Source: Dirofilaria immitis
Lineage: Eukaryota > Nematoda > Chromadorea > Rhabditida > Onchocercidae
Length of the DNA stretch: 64,000 nt
Direction: 5' to 3'
NCBI GenBank assembly: GCA_024305405.1
Contig: JAKNDB010000105.1
Coordinates: 2,232,001-2,296,000, forward strand
Shown here: in pieces, positions 58,901-64,000 of the stretch
Layout of the letters: the number at the start of each line of letters is the position of its first letter
Numbering within the stretch: position 1 is the first letter of the stretch
The notes under the pieces: generated by a model
Databases searched by the model: none
Seen by the model: the letters and a program-made list of their open reading frames with translations, nothing else
Told to the model about the DNA's origin: nothing
Program-made: the position numbers and the translations under genes

Positions 58901-61900
58901 CGATTCCCTTAGTCATGGCCCAGGTACTAACTACATAGTCCATTACCCGCTCAGCAAGCTCATTTGGTACTTCTTGTAATTTGATAAATTCTCGAACATT
59001 TGCTATCATGTCGTGGTATCTGAAAGAGCTCAAAATCATTTTTATATATGAAATTATATTTCCTCAACAACATTCTATGTTCAAATAGTTATGAAAAGAA
59101 TTTCGTTCATATCTTTCTGCGTTCACCATTCTATTTTAGGCTTTTGTTGAAGATAATATCGCAGAAATAATGATCTTATTATCAAATGATATTATAAATT
59201 ATCTGGAGATGAAATTAAATTATCTGTTACCTTATAGTAGCGGATGTCATTTGTTGTATAATATTAGTCATGTGGCCAAATATAGCAGCATAAAGGAGTG
59301 CAGCGATGATCATCATGCATACGCCGAATACTTTTTCATTATCTGTTGTTGATGCTATATTGCCAAACCCAACTGTTGATAAGCAGGACATCGTGAAATA
59401 CAATGCTGTGAATAAATTTAATAATTTTTTATTCGCAAACATATTTGAAAGTTTTAAGGACTCGAAAATTGTGCTTGAGTATTGAAGTAACACATGCCGT
59501 CCGATAGAATTAAAAAATATTATTGCAGATCTGAATCGTCGTACCACTAATATAAGCAGAACTTCGCTGAGGTCCACCAATCAGTCTCATCCTATCCTTG
59601 AAGGTATAATTAAAGGGCGAGTTCAGTTCCTTTGATAACTTTGTCAACCATCCTTCAGGCATGGATGGTACTAAAAACTGAAAAGTTCTAACAAATGTAA
59701 GCTTACATGAAATCTTGAACAAATGAAAGATGTAATACTTGTTTCCGAAAAATTTAGATCAATGATCTTGAAACATGAAACATGACCTACACTTCCATCA
59801 AATTAATCACCTGTACCGATATTATAAAAAAATGAACGACTTTTCATACCATTCTACGCACAAGATAAATGTTAGAAAGTCTAAAAATAGCACAAAAAAT
59901 ATACTTTTATCTTAACTTCATATTCACCAATGGAAAACCATACACAGGCTAACCAGTGAGCAACAAGTACATAAGCACATAAAAGTAAAAGTAAAGTTGC
60001 TGCTCCATATTCTAGATAGTTATCAAGTTTACGCGCTACACGTCCAAGTCGAAGCAAACGTACGACTTTCAATGCACTTAGCAACGATCCCATTCTCTGC
60101 AGAGAATTAATTTTAAAATAATCAATAGCACTCAAAATATCATTAAATCATACAAATAATTGAAAATTGCAATGAAATTTCTCCCCATGCTGTATTGAAC
60201 GCGTAAAATTAATGTTTTAAAAATTTTAGAAAAAGTTATTAAGAAGTACTGAACGAAATATTTGAAATACAAAGAATTTGCCTCATCATTGTGTTTAAAC
60301 ATGTAGAATATATCATATGGAAGGCAGGAGAGAAGATCGATAACAAACCATGATTTAAAATAATTATATCTAATTATATTTGGGTCGATTACTACCTGAA
60401 AAAGATAACATATGATCATCATTGAGGCTGAAAACTGAAATATAATATTTATTGATTTTACCATAAACTCTATCGTTATAAGTAATTTACCAAAATAACA
60501 CTGTTTTAGAATCCCAAGAAACCTTATTATATGTTTTAAAGAAATTTCAAAAATTTAAATGAAATTAGCAAGTAGACAATAAAAACTCATCAAAAATTAT
60601 TTTCTCTTTCCGTATTTTTTTATCTTTCTCGAAGAAAATTGTTTACAAATAATAGTTATTGCATTTATTTAAGTTTGGTAGATTATCGAAAAGGAAAATG
60701 TTAAGAAAGTATGCCTCTCGATTGCTCAATAATTTATAATTAATTCGAAAATTAAAGCTTTCGATTCATCAGCACCATAAAATTTAACAGATTATTTTTG
60801 ATATTTGAAATAACAAACTTGTACTTGGGATGATTTAGGTTACTTTTAATTCCTGCTATTCAAACAAAACTTACTTCACCACCGGGGCCAACAAATGTCG
60901 TATGAAAATTCAATAAAATATCGGCAAAGAATATTACATCAACGATAGAATCCATAAGAGCGACCATATCAATGGTACCACGAGGTGGATGTTCTCGTGT
61001 CTGCAAATAAGTATTGCTTGTATCGTAAAGCTCTTTTAATTGTCGAAATCTCAGCATTAGCATTTGCTCTTAATTAATTGAAGTAATAATAAGAAATTTT
61101 TTATAAGAAATTACAAAAAGAAATTTCATATGCGAAATCAGTAAAGATCTACAAATTCATCAGAATAACATTGAATGTTTTCAGTTATTTTACACCTGTA
61201 GAAAAAAGGCTATTTGTGGCTTATAGATAAAGAAGATAACCTTAAAGGCAATATTATAAGGTACAATGAAAGCAGTATAAAAAGTAAGTGCCAAAATAGA
61301 CCAATCCCATATTGTTTTGAATGTTGAATAATGCAAAATAATATGTGGTGATGTTTTGGTGTTTCTTGCCGGTACTGCGGCAACAAATCGCCGCCGAGAT
61401 TCATCACCTGATAATACAGCTGGCTGTCTTTATTTTATTGCTGGCAAAAATTTTTGGTTTTTCTTAAAACTTCTTGTTAGTATAAATACTTGAACAAATT
61501 ATTCGTCTAAAAATTTGTGCTTAATTTTTAGGAGAACAAATAGAGAATTAGAAAACAGTTGTAATATACACGTTAGTGAAGTTCAATGAGAGTAACAATG
61601 ATAAGAGAGAAAATCATTGCATTTTGGGGTGATATGCAAATACAAATGATATATTGAAGTTATAAAGAATAGTGCAAATGAAAGGAAAATGAAAATATAG
61701 CAAGCACAAACTTTGATAACCTGATTGAAATTTGACGACGTTGTGCTCGTCGTTTTGTGTAGATCTTTTGTTTCAATTTGATTGAACTGTTGCCTACTTT
61801 TTGCAATTCTTGCAATTTGTAAAATTCGCGAGAAACCTGAATAAGAAAATATTTATCATTCAATATTAAGATCTCCATTAAGCGCCAAAATGAGATCAAT

Positions 61901-63059
61901 TATAGCAAATAGGATTAAACGATCCTTTCATATTCGAAATCAGATCTGATTTTATATTTATGTAATAAGGCATGCTAATTATTATTACTTTCTAGGTCTA
62001 CCAAGATTATATCTTTTCAGGAATATTCTATCATCTTGGAATCTATCACTTAATACAATTTCTAGTAGTAAAAATCTTCTTTCGCTAAATTTTTAGAAAT
62101 TAGGAACAAGAAAACAGTTTTTTGTAATGAAAGACTTCTTTAAGAAACACAAATTATGTCAAAATTTCATGCAAGGTCTATCATAATACTATTGCAAGCA
62201 AAGCATCTTCACCTTTATTGTTTTCATCATCAAGCGGCTGCTTAAGAGGAGTGATATCCCTGAATTGGCACAAATATAATACTACCTGATTACGATCGTT
62301 TTTGATAGGGGCGATGTGTACCAAAAGCCAAAGGACACTTCCTGAAAAGTTTTTGATTAAGTGAAAATTTAGCTTAACTTAAATTAAAATAGAATCAAAA
62401 TTGATATTGGACGGATAAGTCGAAAGTGTTGTTATTAATTAATGATCGGTGTGGTATAGTTTAACTAAAACTCAAAAAACATTTTATGCTATAGTAAATA
62501 CATTTTTCATAGGCTATTATTTTTTATTCACTCTTCAGCTACTTCATTTTCAAAAAGCACCTTGAAATAATATGAGTTAATTCAATATAATTGAAGAATT
62601 TTAAAATATTTTCTGAAAATGAACTGTTTTTCTTGCGTAAACCAATTTCCGTTTGTTCATGTTGACACAAGTCCAAAGCATTTTGAATCTTCTTCACTGC
62701 TTCAGGTCCGCTGTAGTCGGCATGCATGAAGGAAAGTCTTTAAAATAGAAACTATCAATACAGAAAGAGAGAGAGAAATATGAATCGAAATGAATTATGC
62801 GATTTTCCAATTAACCATTTTGATAAAGCAACTGGAAATGCTATATATGGAATGGAATAATTTTACTGATACAAACTGTTAAAATTTTAATCAATTTAGA
62901 ACGAAAATCAGAAAAAGTTTAACGAATTATCAGAAACTCACGAGCAAGGTTTCTGCATAATTTCAGCCCTAGAATATCCCACCATCTTAGCAAAGCCATC
63001 GTTGCAATACACAATCGGATATTCTACTATTTGAGCATTTGCCAATATAAAACTAGTAT
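55930..63059 (-). CDS. egl-2: EAG-type voltage-gated K+ channel (EGL-2), 5' end beyond window
   Basis: Tetrameric plasma-membrane K+ channel of neurons and muscle. Nineteen exons: 63059-62942, 62737-62625, 62341-62213, 61836-61721, 61407-61241, 61000-60875, 60395-60282, 60096-59917, 59677-59545, 59405-59231, 59019-58890, 58648-58517, 58107-57987, 57827-57706, 57400-57326, 57199-57026, 56881-56786, 56560-56434, 56231-55930; about 884 residues. In order: PAS domain ([20 protein letters not shown] to DITPLKQP), S1-S3 ([20 protein letters not shown]), S4 ([20 protein letters not shown]), pore STVGFGN (EAG/ERG-type GFGN), S6 ([20 protein letters not shown]), C-linker, cyclic nucleotide-binding homology domain ([29 protein letters not shown]) and C-terminal coiled coil ([20 protein letters not shown]). 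Exon 61407-61241 is one base short (T4 at 61354-61357). It is EAG rather than ERG (unc-103) by PAS, S4 and coiled-coil sequence. The PAS cap is missing. Confidence 0.95.
57840..57887. repeat. Perfect inverted repeat, 22-bp arms, 4-nt loop
   Basis: Arms 57,840-57,861 and 57,866-57,887 around TTGC, 12 nt upstream (gene sense) of the acceptor of egl-2 exon 57827-57706. A hairpin here would overlap the usual branch/polypyrimidine zone. Confidence 0.95.
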
Positions 63060-64000
63060 CTGCAAAAGATACTACACATCAAAAATTATTAAAATATATG
63101 AAGAATTAGTAACAAGTCTTTCAATTTTCAAATATCTAACTCATTTGAATTGTACTTCAAGGGTATTTGAATCAATATATGTGCCACTAAGATGTTTGAA
63201 AAGTGAATAATCATCTTTACTGACACTTATTAATTGTTTATGCATCTTATTATTATTCTCATAATTGTTTATTGTTAAATTCCTTTGCTGATATTGATAA
63301 TCTTTTTTACTTTATTTGAAGTTAATATCTTGGCTTTGATATCGAGTTGTGAACTTTTTTTTTATACGAGTAATTTAATGAATATTTCAATTCCAATTTT
63401 ACATTTTTTAAATCATATTTAATTTCTATATATTTCTAATAAATTTTACAAGTTGACTAGCCATTGGAAAGTAAATTACATGAATGACTCAATAAATGTT
63501 TAGCTCCATATAGCTCTATCATAACTTATCTAAAATAACGGTCATAAAATTTAGAATCACAGTTACAGCAGTGATTTCCTATTTAAATAGAAATAAGGTT
63601 AATGAACCAGAAATCTGTGAAAGAAGTGTAAGCATGAAATATAAAAATAATTTAGTGCATTCATGGATTTCTAATTATATCTGATCCCACGTAGGAATCA
63701 TATTCTTATTCGTTGGATGCTTGCAAGATTCACAGATTTCTGTTAATAGATTTCTCGATAAATGCCTACGAGATCATAAACATAACTGATTTGTTTACTA
63801 CTTTATATGAGAAAAACTCCTAAATTACACTTTCTTATTAGCAACTTGATGTTAGTGGGCTTTCGGTTATAAAAACATTTTTCAACAGCCCAAGAAATAG
63901 TTGTAAAACTATTATGAATCTGACCATATCTAACGAACTTGATTTTAGCCTTCAAAAGTATTTTAATTTTTAGAAAGTTACGTTAAAGATTGAGCTCACC
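63060..64000. other. egl-2 5' intron reaching the window edge
   Basis: No N-terminal EAG exon (PAS cap) was found here. The last bases read GGTGAGC on the minus strand: a good donor preceded by G, exactly the base needed to complete the Asp codon (G|AT) at the start of exon 63059-62942. An egl-2 exon may therefore end at base 64,000. A 12-bp inverted repeat (near 63,610 and 63,731) is the only other structure. Confidence 0.4.

Noticed and set aside
55930..63059. Calling the channel ERG (unc-103) instead of EAG (egl-2)
   Set aside because: The PAS core, S4, C-linker and the C-terminal coiled coil match EAG; GFGN alone is shared by both.

Overview
The window is AT-rich, intron-dense nuclear DNA from a nematode, most likely a parasitic clade III (filarial-type) species. 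The evidence is the gene set (a nematode-style troponin I, an EGL-2-type EAG channel, a Na,K-ATPase alpha chain like EAT-6, a nematode PTP-like pseudophosphatase and a Ly6 protein), many small exons split by introns with TTTCAG-type acceptors, and start codons lying a few bases after an acceptor-like site, as expected for spliced-leader trans-splicing. The species call is inference from base composition and gene style. No operon, CRISPR array, rRNA, tRNA or phage sequence was recognised.

Layout. 1-22 kb: mostly non-coding, with exon-sized pieces of unidentified genes. The best is a run of three phase-compatible minus-strand exons at 2.1-3.3 kb; others lie at 14.3, 18.2, 18.9 and 19.9 kb. 22.4-25.5 kb (+): troponin I, lacking an identifiable 5' exon. 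27.0-32.8 kb (-): complete Na+/K+-ATPase alpha subunit, 17 exons, convergent with troponin I. 32.8-39.8 kb: upstream region of the ATPase, a CA microsatellite and weak exon candidates. 39.8-45.3 kb (-): a PTP-fold protein lacking the catalytic Cys and the WPD Asp. 45.4-53.3 kb: no supported gene. 53.3-54.5 kb (+): a small secreted Ly6/three-finger protein. 55.9-63.1 kb (-): an EAG-type voltage-gated K+ channel (egl-2), 19 exons, complete at the 3' end and missing its first exon or exons beyond the right edge.

Functionally the recognised genes belong to the excitable-cell toolkit: thin-filament calcium switch, Na+/K+ gradient and K+ repolarisation. The Ly6 protein could belong to the same theme. 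The pseudophosphatase is a different matter; its closest known functional analogues are the inactive EGG-3/4/5 PTP-like proteins of the oocyte-to-embryo transition.

One cross-cutting observation matters to every user of this sequence. At least five conserved exons in three otherwise intact genes, and probably one exon of the unidentified gene, are each exactly one nucleotide short, nearly always inside an A/T homopolymer. Systematic homopolymer under-calling in the assembly explains this better than independent pseudogenisation. Automated gene models here will be broken or will contain artificial introns.
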